The notes under the pieces were generated by a model that searched no databases, was not told the origin of the DNA, and saw only the letters and a program-made list of their open reading frames with translations. Positions 43,872-53,936 of a stretch of DNA of 64,000 nucleotides are shown one piece after another. Positions within the stretch are counted from its first letter, which is position 1, and every line of letters starts with the position of its first letter. The stretch is from Sagittula marina (GTDB lineage: Bacteria; Pseudomonadota; Alphaproteobacteria; Rhodobacterales; Rhodobacteraceae): the NCBI RefSeq assembly GCF_014196795.1, contig NZ_JACIEJ010000006.1:1-64000 (forward strand), written 5' to 3'. The position numbers were made by a program, and so were the translations under genes.

Positions 43872-44679
43872 TTGCCAGCTCCCGCGACCGATCTGCGGCA
43901 GCCTTGACGGTCGCGACCATAAGCGGCGGCAAACCCGTCCCCTCGTCCATCAGCACCTCCAGCCCCGCTTGCGTGGTCCCATTGGGCGAGGTCACATTGC
44001 GCCTCAGCTGCGCCGGATCGTCGTCCGCCTGCTTCGCCAAGGCGCCGGCCCCCGCGACGGTCGCCTTCGCCAGGGACATGGCCAGCTCTGGCGACAGGCC
44101 CTGCGCTTCGCCCGCGGCGGCCATGCACTCGATCATGTGGAACACATAGGCCGGACCAGAGCCGCTGAGCCCCGTGACCGCGTCCATCTGCGTCTCGGAC
44201 TCCAGCCGGACCACCTCGCCCACGGCGCTCAGCAGCGTCTCCGACAAGTCGAGGTCTTCGGCGGCGGCACGACCGTTGCCGATAATCGCGGTGATCCCCT
44301 GACCCACGGCGGCAGGTGTGTTGGGCATGGCGCGGACGATGGGCGTGGCCTCGCCCAGCAGCGTCTCGTATGTGGCGATGGAAATGCCAGCGGCAACCGA
44401 CAAAAACAGGGTCGGGCCGTTGCCCATGGCCTTCAGCGACGGCAGGGCGTCGGCCATCATCTGCGGCTTCACGGCAATCAAGACAATGGCGGGGGCGTCC
44501 GGCAGGGGCGCGTTCAGGTTCACACCTTGCGCCTGCACCCAATCCGACGGGTTCGGATCATTCACCCAAACCGAGGTGGCAGGCAAACCGCGCTTCAACC
44601 AGCCTTCGAGCATGGCCGAGCCCATCTTGCCGCAGCCCAGCAGCACCAGCCCGCGCTCTGCGATCACACCGTCTTTCAT
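43864..44679 (-). CDS. proC: Pyrroline-5-carboxylate reductase
   Basis: 271 residues from the ATG at 44679 (GGGAGAG upstream). N-terminal NADP-binding Rossmann fold (LVLLGCGKMGSAMLEGWLKRG), VRAMPNTPAAVGQG and the C-terminal signature DAVTGLSGSGPAYVFHMIE...VTSPNGTTQAGLEVL. It makes the last step of proline synthesis. Operon with csaA. Confidence 0.95.
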   Translation of the reverse strand: MKDGVIAERGLVLLGCGKMGSAMLEGWLKRGLPATSVWVNDPNPSDWVQAQGVNLNAPLPDAPAIVLIAVKPQMMADALPSLKAMGNGPTLFLSVAAGISIATYETLLGEATPIVRAMPNTPAAVGQGITAIIGNGRAAAEDLDLSETLLSAVGEVVRLESETQMDAVTGLSGSGPAYVFHMIECMAAAGEAQGLSPELAMSLAKATVAGAGALAKQADDDPAQLRRNVTSPNGTTQAGLEVLMDEGTGLPPLMVATVKAAADRSRELANG

Positions 44680-44752
44680 CCCGCTCTCCCGTTGCATCTG
44701 TATGGTGCACAAAGGGGTAACCGGAACCGCAGGTCTTCGCAATCAGCGGCGC

Positions 44753-45253
44753 TCAGGCGTGGCCGTAGGCTTTGGCGATGGCGATTTGCAGCGCCTCTTT
44801 CGCCGTCTTGTCGGTCCAGCACATCAGTTGAAAGGCCGGATAATAGCGCTCGGCGGAGGTCACGGCAGCGGCGATCATGGTGTCGATCTGCTCGGGCGTC
44901 GCGATATTGCCGCCTGCCAGCATCAGACCGTACTTGTAGACCATCAGCTTTTCCTGCGCCCAATAGCTGAAGCACCCGGCCCAGCATTGGTCGTTCACGG
45001 CGTTCAGCCCCTCGTGCAGGGTGGCCAGCCGTTCGGCGGGCGGATCGATCTCGAAGGTGCAGATCAGCCGCAGTGTCTCGTCGTTGTGCGACCAGGCCAG
45101 CGTGATGGAATAGTTGCGCCACTGGCCATCCACCGCCATGGCGATCTGGTCGTCTTCGAGCCGATCAAAGTCCCACTCGTTGTACTGGGCAATGCTCTCG
45201 ACGATATCGATCGGATGCATTTCTTCCGTCAGGTAGTGCTCGGACAGGGCCAT
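44753..45253 (-). CDS. YbjN-domain protein
   Basis: 166 residues. The first ~100 residues (IVESIAQYNEWDFDRLEDDQIAMAVDGQWRNYSITLAWSHNDETLRLICTFEI) and the following helices match the YbjN family (type III secretion-chaperone-like fold), whose role is unclear. GAGGTGG precedes the ATG. Same strand as proC-csaA, 73 nt upstream. Confidence 0.8.
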   Translation of the reverse strand: MALSEHYLTEEMHPIDIVESIAQYNEWDFDRLEDDQIAMAVDGQWRNYSITLAWSHNDETLRLICTFEIDPPAERLATLHEGLNAVNDQCWAGCFSYWAQEKLMVYKYGLMLAGGNIATPEQIDTMIAAAVTSAERYYPAFQLMCWTDKTAKEALQIAIAKAYGHA

Positions 45254-45451
45254 TTCGCCACCTCGTTTTTATCATTTTTAGCGCGGGGTGCGGATCAATC
45301 CCCCAACGCTTGCAGACTGCTCTAGGGCTGCGGTGCCTGTCCCGCGCCCTCACAACATATCGTGCCTGCCCTGCGAATCGGCGTAAAGGAAATATTCAGT
45401 GACTTTGGCAATAAGTTGTGGATAGGTGGCGATTCGCCGCCGATAAAATGG

Positions 45452-46357
45452 TTAAGATTCAAGGGCCACACGCAGAGATTGTACAAAAAGCTGCTGTGAC
45501 CGGCTGCTGGCGGCCTCTGGCTGCGTCATCAACCCCACCGGTCCGGCGGTCAGGCTCAGGTCAAAGGGCAGCGCGTGCAGCCGCCCGTCGGCCAGATCCT
45601 GCGCCACGACCCCTTCGGAAATGAACCAGACCGCGTCCGAGGCGCGCAGGTAATTGCGCCCAAAGGCACCAGACACGCAGTCCACCTGATCGCGAAAGGG
45701 CTGCACCCCATGGGCCAGGCACCAGCGGTCCAGAAGGGGGCGGATTGCGGCGTCTTCGGGCGGATACAGCACTGGCCAGTCGGCCAGCCTGTCGAGGTCG
45801 GGCCTTTCGATCAACGGATGGCCAGCGCGCGTGACGCACACCACCTTCTCCACGTACAACTGGGTAAAGGACAGACCTTGCATGGTCTCCGCCCCACCCA
45901 TGCGGCCGACAACGATGTCCAGTTCTCCGGCCCGCAGCAGCGCCGTCAGTGCGCCATGCGCCCCGTCGCGCAGCATCAGCCGGGTGTCCGGTGCGACGCG
46001 CCGAAAGGTCGCCACCGCCTGCGGCATCAGCCGCGCCGCCACGGAGGGCAGCGACCCCACGCGCAACGTCTCGCGCCCGCCGTGGCGCAGATCGGACAGC
46101 CCTTCGACGCCGCGATGCAATGCCGCGAGGCTTTGATTGGCAAACCGCAGAAACAGCGCGCCCTCCGCCGTCATGCGAATGCCGGCCCGGTCGCGGTGCA
46201 TCAGGGTGGTGCCCAGCGTGTCCTCCAGCTCCTTGAGGGTTTTGGACAGGGCAGGGGGCGACAGGTGCAGATGCGCGCAGGCCGCCCGCAGGCTGCCGTG
46301 CCGCGCGATGGCGGTCAGCGCCTCAAGATGGCGCAGCTTGATCCGGTTAGTTGTCAT
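45452..46357 (-). CDS. pcaQ: LysR-type regulator of the protocatechuate genes
   Basis: 301 residues. N-terminal winged helix (IKLRHLEALTAIARHGSLRAACAHLHLSPPALSKTLKELEDTLGTTL) and a LysR substrate-binding domain. It is divergent from pobA-pca across a 79-bp region, the standard position for PcaQ, which activates pca genes in response to beta-carboxymuconate-type inducers. The intergenic region holds A/T-rich TTTTGGGAAAC...GCGTTTTGG sequences, but no clear operator can be assigned by eye. Confidence 0.87.
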   Translation of the reverse strand: MTTNRIKLRHLEALTAIARHGSLRAACAHLHLSPPALSKTLKELEDTLGTTLMHRDRAGIRMTAEGALFLRFANQSLAALHRGVEGLSDLRHGGRETLRVGSLPSVAARLMPQAVATFRRVAPDTRLMLRDGAHGALTALLRAGELDIVVGRMGGAETMQGLSFTQLYVEKVVCVTRAGHPLIERPDLDRLADWPVLYPPEDAAIRPLLDRWCLAHGVQPFRDQVDCVSGAFGRNYLRASDAVWFISEGVVAQDLADGRLHALPFDLSLTAGPVGLMTQPEAASSRSQQLFVQSLRVALES

Positions 46358-46379
46358 TTTGGGAAACTAAATCGCATAA

Positions 46380-47615
<1,236 letters not shown>

Positions 47616-47631
47616 CCTTGGGGAGATCACT

Positions 47632-48009
47632 ATGACCAACCGTTATGACACCGGGATGCAGGTGCGCCGCAAGGTTCTGGGCGATGCGCATGTGGATCGG
47701 GCAGAGGCCGCCAAGACGCCCTTCGACGTGCCGTTTCAGGAGCTGATCACGGAAACCGCCTGGGGCAATGTCTGGGCCTCTGACGCGATCAGCGACCGGG
47801 AGCGGTCCATGCTGACGCTGGCGCTGCTGGCGGCCACCGGAAACTTCGAAGAGATCCCGATGCACATTCGTGCCACCGCCAACACCGGCGCGACAAAGGA
47901 AGACGTGACGCAGGCCTTCATGCATGTGGCGGTCTATGCTGGCGTGCCGAAGGCCAACCATGCCTTCAAGCTGGCCAAGGCGACTTACGCCGAGATGGAA
48001 CAAGACTGA
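47632..48009 (+). CDS. pcaC: 4-carboxymuconolactone decarboxylase
   Basis: 125 residues of the CMD family: [65 protein letters not shown]. It decarboxylates 4-carboxymuconolactone to 3-oxoadipate enol-lactone. Sixteen nt after pobA. Confidence 0.93.
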   Translation: MTNRYDTGMQVRRKVLGDAHVDRAEAAKTPFDVPFQELITETAWGNVWASDAISDRERSMLTLALLAATGNFEEIPMHIRATANTGATKEDVTQAFMHVAVYAGVPKANHAFKLAKATYAEMEQD

Positions 48010-48056
48010 CCGACCCGGGGAACGCGCACCCCCTGCCGGAGAGGAGACCGGACACC

Positions 48057-48785
48057 ATGACAAAGACAAATGGATATGCCGCGCGTGACAGGAGCTGGCA
48101 CCCGCCCGCGCTGACGCCGCTATACAAGACCAGCGTGACGCGCAGCCCGCGCTTTGCCCCCATCGGCGCCGCGACCTCGCTGTCCGAGGAAACCGGACCG
48201 GTGTTCGGCCATGATATCCTCGGAGCCAAGGACAACGATCTGATCACCAACTTCGCCGCGCCCGGAGAGATGGCAATCGGCCCGCGCATCGTGGTGCAGG
48301 GCCATGTGCGTGACGAGTTCGGCCGCCCCGTGCCGCACACGCTGGTGGAGGTCTGGCAGGCCAATGCAGGCGGGCGCTACCGTCACAAGAAAGAGGGCTA
48401 CCTCGCACCGCTCGACCCCAACTTCGGCGGCTGCGGGCGCTGCATCACGGACGAGAACGGCTTTTACGAATTCCTGACGGTGAAGCCCGGCCCCTACCCC
48501 TGGCCCAACGGGCCGGACGACTGGCGCCCGGCGCATATCCACGTCTCGGTCTTTGGTCATTCGTTCGCGCAGCGGCTGATCACCCAAATGTATTTCGAGG
48601 GCGACCCGATGATCTGGCAGTGTCCCATCGTGGGCACCATCCCGACGCGCGAGGCGATCGAGACGCTGGTGGCCAAGCTGGACCGCCCCGGTTCCATCCC
48701 GATGAACTCGCTGTGCTACCAGTTCGACATTACCCTGCGGGGCCGTCGTCAAACCATGTTCGAAAACCGCATGGAGGGCATGTGA
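48057..48785 (+). CDS. pcaH: Protocatechuate 3,4-dioxygenase beta subunit
   Basis: 242 residues. The intradiol dioxygenase core contains [29 protein letters not shown] and the Fe(III) ligands Tyr/His in [21 protein letters not shown]. With PcaG it cleaves protocatechuate to 3-carboxymuconate. One base apart from pcaG. Confidence 0.96.
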   Translation: MTKTNGYAARDRSWHPPALTPLYKTSVTRSPRFAPIGAATSLSEETGPVFGHDILGAKDNDLITNFAAPGEMAIGPRIVVQGHVRDEFGRPVPHTLVEVWQANAGGRYRHKKEGYLAPLDPNFGGCGRCITDENGFYEFLTVKPGPYPWPNGPDDWRPAHIHVSVFGHSFAQRLITQMYFEGDPMIWQCPIVGTIPTREAIETLVAKLDRPGSIPMNSLCYQFDITLRGRRQTMFENRMEGM

Positions 48786-48786
48786 C

Positions 48787-49374
48787 ATGAACCGCTACAA
48801 GGAAAGCCCTTCGCAGACCGCCGGGCCGTACGTCCACATCGGCTGTACGCCGAACTTTCTGGGGATCGACGGGATCTTTCCCGAAGACCTTGGCACGACG
48901 ATCATCACCGGCAACCCGGAGGGCGAGCGCATCACCATCAAGGGCTCGGTGTTCGACGGCACGGGCAACCCGTTGAAGGATGCCCTGATCGAGATCTGGC
49001 AAGCCGACCCGTCTGGCAAGTTCGCGGGACGTGGCGGTGTCGAGGGTTTCACCGGCTGGGGCCGGTCGCCGGGCGACATGGACACAGGCGAGTTCACCTT
49101 CGAGACGCTGAAGCCCGGTCGCGTGCCGTTCACCGATGGGCGCTTGCAAGCGCCGCATGTGACCTTCTGGATCGTGGCGCGGGGCATCAACCTGGGTCTG
49201 CACACGCGCATGTACTTTGCCGATGAAGAGACCGCCAACGCCGAGGATCCGATCCTGACCCGGATCGAGCACCAGTCGCGCATCCCGACGCTGATGGCGG
49301 TCAAGGAAGGCGATCACTACCGGTTCGACATCCGCCTTCAGGGCGAGGGAGAGACCATCTTTTTCGATATCTGA
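48787..49374 (+). CDS. pcaG: Protocatechuate 3,4-dioxygenase alpha subunit
   Basis: 195 residues. Intradiol dioxygenase fold with SQTAGPYVHIG, DALIEIWQADPSGKFAG and APHVTFWIVARGINLGLHTRMYF; the alpha subunit lacks the iron ligands of PcaH. Last gene before a hairpin and the BKACE gene. Confidence 0.96.
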   Translation: MNRYKESPSQTAGPYVHIGCTPNFLGIDGIFPEDLGTTIITGNPEGERITIKGSVFDGTGNPLKDALIEIWQADPSGKFAGRGGVEGFTGWGRSPGDMDTGEFTFETLKPGRVPFTDGRLQAPHVTFWIVARGINLGLHTRMYFADEETANAEDPILTRIEHQSRIPTLMAVKEGDHYRFDIRLQGEGETIFFDI

Positions 49375-49399
49375 TGATACCGAGAATGAAGAACGGAAA

Positions 49400-49413
49400 T
49401 TGTCAGCTGACAA
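49400..49413. promoter_or_regulatory. Perfect 14-bp palindrome TTGTCAGCTGACAA, possible operator
   Basis: A perfect inverted repeat between pcaG and the BKACE gene. The TTGTC/GACAA half-sites resemble operators of small dimeric repressors such as GntR-family proteins. No cognate regulator is in the window apart from PcaQ. Confidence 0.45.
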
Positions 49414-49438
49414 CATTATGATTTTGTTAACGAATCTT

Positions 49439-49469
49439 GCCGGGGCAGTGCCCTTTGCCCCGGCTTCTC
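49439..49469 (+). terminator. Hairpin after pcaG, probable terminator
   Basis: GCCGGGGCA (49439-49447) pairs with TGCCCCGGC (49456-49464), followed by TTCTC. The short T tract makes it a weak terminator or attenuator before the BKACE gene. Confidence 0.6.
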
Positions 49470-49527
49470 AGTGCGACGAACACGCAGTACACTGCGCAAA
49501 ATTCGCAGACCAACGCCCGAGGACCCT

Positions 49528-50358
49528 ATGACAAAGCCCTGCATCATCTGTGTTGCCATCACCGGCTCCCTGCCGAAGAAGGCGGACAACCCCGCTGTGC
49601 CGATCTCTGTCGCGGAGCAGGTGGAAAGCACGCAGGAGGCGTTCGAGGCCGGGGCGACCATCATGCACGCGCACGTGCGCAACGACGATGAAACGCCGAC
49701 CTCCGACCCGGAAAAATTCGCGCGGCTGGTGGAGGGCGTCCAGAAACACTGCCCCGGCATGATCGTGCAACTGTCCACCGGGGGCCGCTCTGGCGCGGGT
49801 CAGACGCGTGGCGGGATGCTGTCGCTGGCCCCCGACATGGCATCGCTGTCGGTGGGGTCGAACAACTTTCCGACCCGCGTTTACGAGAACCCGCCGGATC
49901 TGGTGGATTGGCTGGCCTCCGAGATGAAGACCTACAACGTCAAGCCGGAAATCGAGGCGTTTGACCTGAGCCATATCCTCAAGGCCGCCGAGATGAACAA
50001 GGACGGTCGTATTCCCGGCAAGCTGTATGTGCAGTTCGTCATGGGGGTGAAGAACGCCATGCCTGCCGACAAGGAGGTCTTTGACTACTATATCAAGACC
50101 ATGCAGCGCGTCGCGCCCGAGGGGGAATGGTGTGCCGCGGGCATTGGCCGGCACCAGATCGAGATCAACGAATGGGCCATCGCCGCTGGTGGGCACACCC
50201 GTACCGGTCTGGAGGACAACATTCGCATTGATCGGTCGACCCTTGCGCCGTCCAACGCCGCGCTGGTGAAGCGGGCGGTCGAGTTGTGCGAAAAGTACGA
50301 GCGCCCGGTGGCGTCCTTTGCGCAGGCGCGCGAGATCCTGGGACTGCGCGCGGCCTGA
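49528..50358 (+). CDS. Beta-keto acid cleavage enzyme (BKACE, DUF849)
   Basis: 276 residues from the ATG at 49528 (GAGGA upstream). The TIM-barrel family shows the zinc ligands HAHVRND near the N-terminus and GHTRTGLEDN (Glu) near the C-terminus, with VQLSTGGRSGAG in between. BKACE enzymes transfer acetyl-CoA onto a beta-keto acid to give acetoacetate and a new acyl-CoA. Next to pcaG, 3-oxoadipate is a natural candidate substrate, which would give succinyl-CoA (inference). Separated from pcaG by a hairpin and palindrome, so perhaps separately controlled. Confidence 0.87.
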   Translation: MTKPCIICVAITGSLPKKADNPAVPISVAEQVESTQEAFEAGATIMHAHVRNDDETPTSDPEKFARLVEGVQKHCPGMIVQLSTGGRSGAGQTRGGMLSLAPDMASLSVGSNNFPTRVYENPPDLVDWLASEMKTYNVKPEIEAFDLSHILKAAEMNKDGRIPGKLYVQFVMGVKNAMPADKEVFDYYIKTMQRVAPEGEWCAAGIGRHQIEINEWAIAAGGHTRTGLEDNIRIDRSTLAPSNAALVKRAVELCEKYERPVASFAQAREILGLRAA

Positions 50359-50359
50359 G

Positions 50360-50623
50360 TTACAGGCCGCCGAGATAGGCCGCGATGGCTGTCAGATCCT
50401 TTTGCGGATCGACGATCGTCGGGAACAGAGCATAGTCATGCGCGGTCTTGATGCCATCCATGGACCGGCCGCGCAGGTCGGCACCGCTGATCTTGGCGCC
50501 GTCGGCCCCGTGACAGCGCTGGCAGGCGGCGGTGTAGATGACACCGCCGATGTCGGACTGGGCGGAGGCGGCCTCTGCCATGGGCAGCAGCGCAAGCGAA
50601 AGAAGCAGGGTGTGGCATTTCAT
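50360..50623 (-). CDS. Small periplasmic cytochrome c
   Basis: 87 residues. Signal peptide (MKCHTLLLSLALLPMAEAASA) and one haem site CQRCH at residues ~34-38 (AACQRCHGADG). RSMDG or a later Met may be the axial ligand. The stop is 1 nt from the stop of the convergent BKACE gene. It probably passes electrons in the periplasm; the partner is unknown. Confidence 0.85.
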   Translation of the reverse strand: MKCHTLLLSLALLPMAEAASAQSDIGGVIYTAACQRCHGADGAKISGADLRGRSMDGIKTAHDYALFPTIVDPQKDLTAIAAYLGGL

Positions 50624-50644
50624 GGGCTCATCCGATCCAATACA

Positions 50645-51157
50645 TCATGACATTGGCACGCTGCCGCGGCAGGCGCGCTGTACGGCGGGAACACTTCCGG
50701 CGGGCAGGACGGTGAAATGCTGCTCCAGGACGATGTCATCTGCTCGTGCAATCTGAAAACGCCAGTCGCCCTGAACAAGTTCATATGGCAACTCGAATGT
50801 GAACAGGTTGAGCGCCGGATCGCCGGGGGACAGCGTGGTGGTCCAGCTTTCGACCGTCTGTCCCTGCGGCCCCATGGGCGGGTGCGTGACGATGATCGAA
50901 AAGGTGCCGCCCTTGGCCCCCTCGGGGAGGTCGGCGCGGATGCCGAAGCTCAACCCCATTTCCGCAGGAACCGTGGCGGTGTGGACGTCGATGGGGTGAT
51001 GCTGGTTCACGACGTTGAGGACGCCTGACACGGTGTCGGGCGCTGGGCGGGTGCGCCCCTTTTCGATGTCGCAGATCACCCCGTAGCCGGTCAGCGCGAG
51101 GGCTTGGGCGGATAGCGGGCTGGCGAGCAGGGCGAGCGTTAGGGCGAAGCGCAGCAT
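50645..51157 (-). CDS. DUF3859-domain secreted protein
   Basis: 170 residues from the ATG at 51157 with a signal peptide (MLRFALTLALLASPLSAQA). The GYGVICDIEKG start and MGLSFGIRADLPEGAKGG stretch match the DUF3859 family, a beta-sandwich of unknown function. It lies 21 nt upstream of the small cytochrome c gene on the same strand, so the two may be an operon. Confidence 0.75.
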   Translation of the reverse strand: MLRFALTLALLASPLSAQALALTGYGVICDIEKGRTRPAPDTVSGVLNVVNQHHPIDVHTATVPAEMGLSFGIRADLPEGAKGGTFSIIVTHPPMGPQGQTVESWTTTLSPGDPALNLFTFELPYELVQGDWRFQIARADDIVLEQHFTVLPAGSVPAVQRACRGSVPMS

Positions 51158-51240
51158 CGGAATCTCCTGTCTGTCGGGGCGCAGAGTATCAGGTCTGCGC
51201 GCAGATACGAGCGGCCCCCTGTCACAGCTTCGTAAACGCA

Positions 51241-51269
51241 AAAGGCCCCCCGCGCTGCGGAGGGCCTTT
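51241..51269 (-). terminator. Terminator of pckA
   Basis: A hairpin AAAGGCCC.../...GGGCCTTT, with CTTTT on the minus-strand downstream side, lies ~20 nt past the pckA stop. Confidence 0.85.
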
Positions 51270-51287
51270 CGTTCAGGAGCGCGGCGT

Positions 51288-52886
51288 TCAGCCGATTGCG
51301 GCGGCTTTCACGTCCTCGTCGATGTAGGGCACGTACTGCGCAAAGTTCTCGGCGAACATGGCGACCAGTTTGGCCGACTGCGCGTCATAGGCTGCCTTGT
51401 CATCCCAGGTCTTCTTGGGGTCGAGCAGCATGTCCGGCACGCCTTCGACGTGGGTGGGAACCTCGAACCCGAAGTTCGGGTCCTTGCGCATCGGAGCGTT
51501 GTTCAGCGAGCCGTTCAGCGCGGCATGCAGCAGGGCGCGGGTTGCCTTGATCGGCATCCGCGAGCCGGTGCCGTAAGCGCCGCCGGTCCAGCCGGTGTTC
51601 ACCAGCCAGCAGGTTGCGCCGTGCTTGGCGATCTTGTCGCGCAGCAGGTTGCCGTAGGCCTCCGGACGACGCGGCATGAAGGGCGCGCCAAAGCAGGTGG
51701 AGAAGGTCGGCTCCGGTTCGGTCACGCCACGCTCCGTCCCGGCCACCTTGGAGGTGAAGCCGGACAGGAAGTGGTACATCGCCTGCGCCGGGGTCAGACG
51801 CGCGATCGGAGGCAGCACGCCGAAGGCATCACATGTGAGCATGATGATGTTCTTGGGGTGGCCGCCAAGCGCGGTCTTGGACGCGTTGGAGATGTAGTTC
51901 AGCGGGTAGGCGCAGCGCATGTTGGCGGTCAGGCTGTCGTCCTCGAAGTCGAGGTCGAAGGTTTCCGGATCGAAGACCATGTTCTCGATCACGGTGCCGA
52001 ACTTCTCGGTGGTGGCGTAGATTTCCGGCTCAGCATCGGCGGACAGGTTGATCGTCTTGGCGTAGCAGCCGCCTTCGAAGTTGAAGGTGCCGCGATCCGA
52101 CCAGCCGTGCTCGTCGTCGCCGATCAGCACGCGCTCCGGATCGGCGGAGAGCGTGGTCTTGCCCGTGCCGGAGAGGCCAAAGAACACGGCGGTGTCGACC
52201 GGGTTGTTCGGCGCGTGGTTGGCAGAGCAGTGCATCGCCATGATGCCTTTGCCCGGCAAGATGTAGTTCAGCAGCGTGAACACGGCTTTCTTGTTCTCGC
52301 CGGCATATTCGGTGTTGCCGATCAGGATGAGCTTCTTGTCGAAGTTCAGTGCGATGACCGTTTCCGTGCGGCAGCCGTGCTTTTCCGGGTCGGCCTTGAA
52401 GCTCGGGCAGTTGATGATCGTGAAATCGGCGACAAAGCTGTCGAGATCTTCGCGGTCGGGACGGCGCAGCATGTGGCGGATGAACAGGTTGTGCCAGGCC
52501 AGTTCGGTGATCACGCGCACGTCGATGGCGTTGGCCGGATCTGCCCCGCCGACGAGATCCTGCACGTAATAGTTGCCGCCTTTCATGTGCTCCAGCATGT
52601 CGGCGTGGAGACGGTCAAAGGCGTCGGCGTCCATCGGGGCGTTGTTTTCCCACCAGATCGAGTCCTCGACCGAAGGGGTGCGGACAATGAACTTGTCCTT
52701 CGGGGAACGGCCGGTGTAGGTGCCTGTCGTCACGAGGAAGGAGCCGCCTTTGCCGAGCGTGCCTTCTTCGCCTTTGAGCGCGGCTTGTATCAGCGCGGGC
52801 TCCATGAGGTTGTAATAGACATTATCAAGCCCTTCGATCCCCTGATCCTCAAGCTTGAACTGCGGGTTGACCCGTCCAAATGTCAT
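51288..52886 (-). CDS. pckA: Phosphoenolpyruvate carboxykinase (ATP)
   Basis: 532 residues from the ATG at 52886 (AGGAGCAAGG upstream); the frame extends to 52964 without conservation. [14 protein letters not shown], the Walker A-like kinase-1a loop [14 protein letters not shown], kinase-2 LIGDDEHGW and [15 protein letters not shown] are all present. It makes PEP from oxaloacetate for gluconeogenesis. Divergent from chvI, the usual arrangement in this group; ChvI controls pckA in some rhizobia. Confidence 0.97.
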   Translation of the reverse strand: MTFGRVNPQFKLEDQGIEGLDNVYYNLMEPALIQAALKGEEGTLGKGGSFLVTTGTYTGRSPKDKFIVRTPSVEDSIWWENNAPMDADAFDRLHADMLEHMKGGNYYVQDLVGGADPANAIDVRVITELAWHNLFIRHMLRRPDREDLDSFVADFTIINCPSFKADPEKHGCRTETVIALNFDKKLILIGNTEYAGENKKAVFTLLNYILPGKGIMAMHCSANHAPNNPVDTAVFFGLSGTGKTTLSADPERVLIGDDEHGWSDRGTFNFEGGCYAKTINLSADAEPEIYATTEKFGTVIENMVFDPETFDLDFEDDSLTANMRCAYPLNYISNASKTALGGHPKNIIMLTCDAFGVLPPIARLTPAQAMYHFLSGFTSKVAGTERGVTEPEPTFSTCFGAPFMPRRPEAYGNLLRDKIAKHGATCWLVNTGWTGGAYGTGSRMPIKATRALLHAALNGSLNNAPMRKDPNFGFEVPTHVEGVPDMLLDPKKTWDDKAAYDAQSAKLVAMFAENFAQYVPYIDEDVKAAAIG

Positions 52887-53234
52887 CTGCCTTGCTCCTG
52901 TTGCAGCGCTGCGCGCGAAAGAAAGTTGCGGCGCGGTATGCGTCGGTATTCGTTCCTTTAGCATGACGTTTTTCGGAAGTAACAGGACGCAAGTGCGCAG
53001 TTAGCGCAACCAAATGAAGTTTAGCGTTACCACCCACCCGCATTGGCAGATCCGTGCCAAGATTGAGGTCCGACTATCCAAAAGGGGTGGTACATTTTAG
53101 TCATTCCTTTGCCAAATTCGGGTCCCATGAGCGTGCGGCGCTTTGCTGATTCGCACTTAATGATTGCCGCAAGGCAGGAATTCGCTGATACTTGGGGAAA
53201 AAATCAGGTAACAGAGCAGCATAAGGACAATAAA

Positions 53235-53936
53235 ATGTCTAAGATCGCCCTAGTGGACGATGACAGAAATATCCTGACATCGGTTTCGATGACTTTGGAA
53301 GCCGAGGGGTTCGAAGTCGAGACGTATAACGACGGACAAGCCGCGCTGGACGCCTTCAACAAGAAGATGCCCGACATGGCCGTTTTCGATATCAAGATGC
53401 CGCGCATGGATGGCATGGACCTGCTTCAGCGGGTGCGCCAGAAATCCAAGATGCCGGTGATCTTCCTGACCTCCAAAGACGACGAAATCGACGAGGTTCT
53501 GGGTCTGCGCATGGGCGCCGACGACTATGTAAAGAAACCTTTCAGCCAGCGGCTTCTGGTTGAACGCATCCGCGCGTTGTTGCGCCGCCAGGAAGCCGTC
53601 GCCGGCGACGTGGTGGGGGACACCGAGGAAACCAAGCTGATGACCCGTGGGTCCCTGACGATGGACCCGCTGCGCCATGCCGTGACATGGCGGGGACAGG
53701 ACGTGTCCCTGACGGTGACGGAATTCCTGTTGCTGCAGGCGTTGGCACAGCGACCGGGCTTTGTTAAATCGCGGGATCAGCTTATGGACGTGGCCTACGA
53801 CGATCAGGTCTACGTCGACGATCGCACCATCGACAGCCACATCAAGCGCTTGCGCAAGAAGATGCGGACTGTTGATACAGACTTCTCCGCCATCGAGACT
53901 CTTTACGGTATCGGGTACCGCTACAACGAAGAGTAA
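53235..53936 (+). CDS. chvI: ChvI response regulator
   Basis: 233 residues from the ATG at 53235. OmpR-family receiver (IALVDDDRN, Asp52 in [11 protein letters not shown], Lys in VKKPF) and a winged-helix output ([28 protein letters not shown]...[16 protein letters not shown]). With ChvG it forms the conserved alphaproteobacterial system for acid and envelope stress. Four bases separate it from chvG. Confidence 0.93.
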   Translation: MSKIALVDDDRNILTSVSMTLEAEGFEVETYNDGQAALDAFNKKMPDMAVFDIKMPRMDGMDLLQRVRQKSKMPVIFLTSKDDEIDEVLGLRMGADDYVKKPFSQRLLVERIRALLRRQEAVAGDVVGDTEETKLMTRGSLTMDPLRHAVTWRGQDVSLTVTEFLLLQALAQRPGFVKSRDQLMDVAYDDQVYVDDRTIDSHIKRLRKKMRTVDTDFSAIETLYGIGYRYNEE

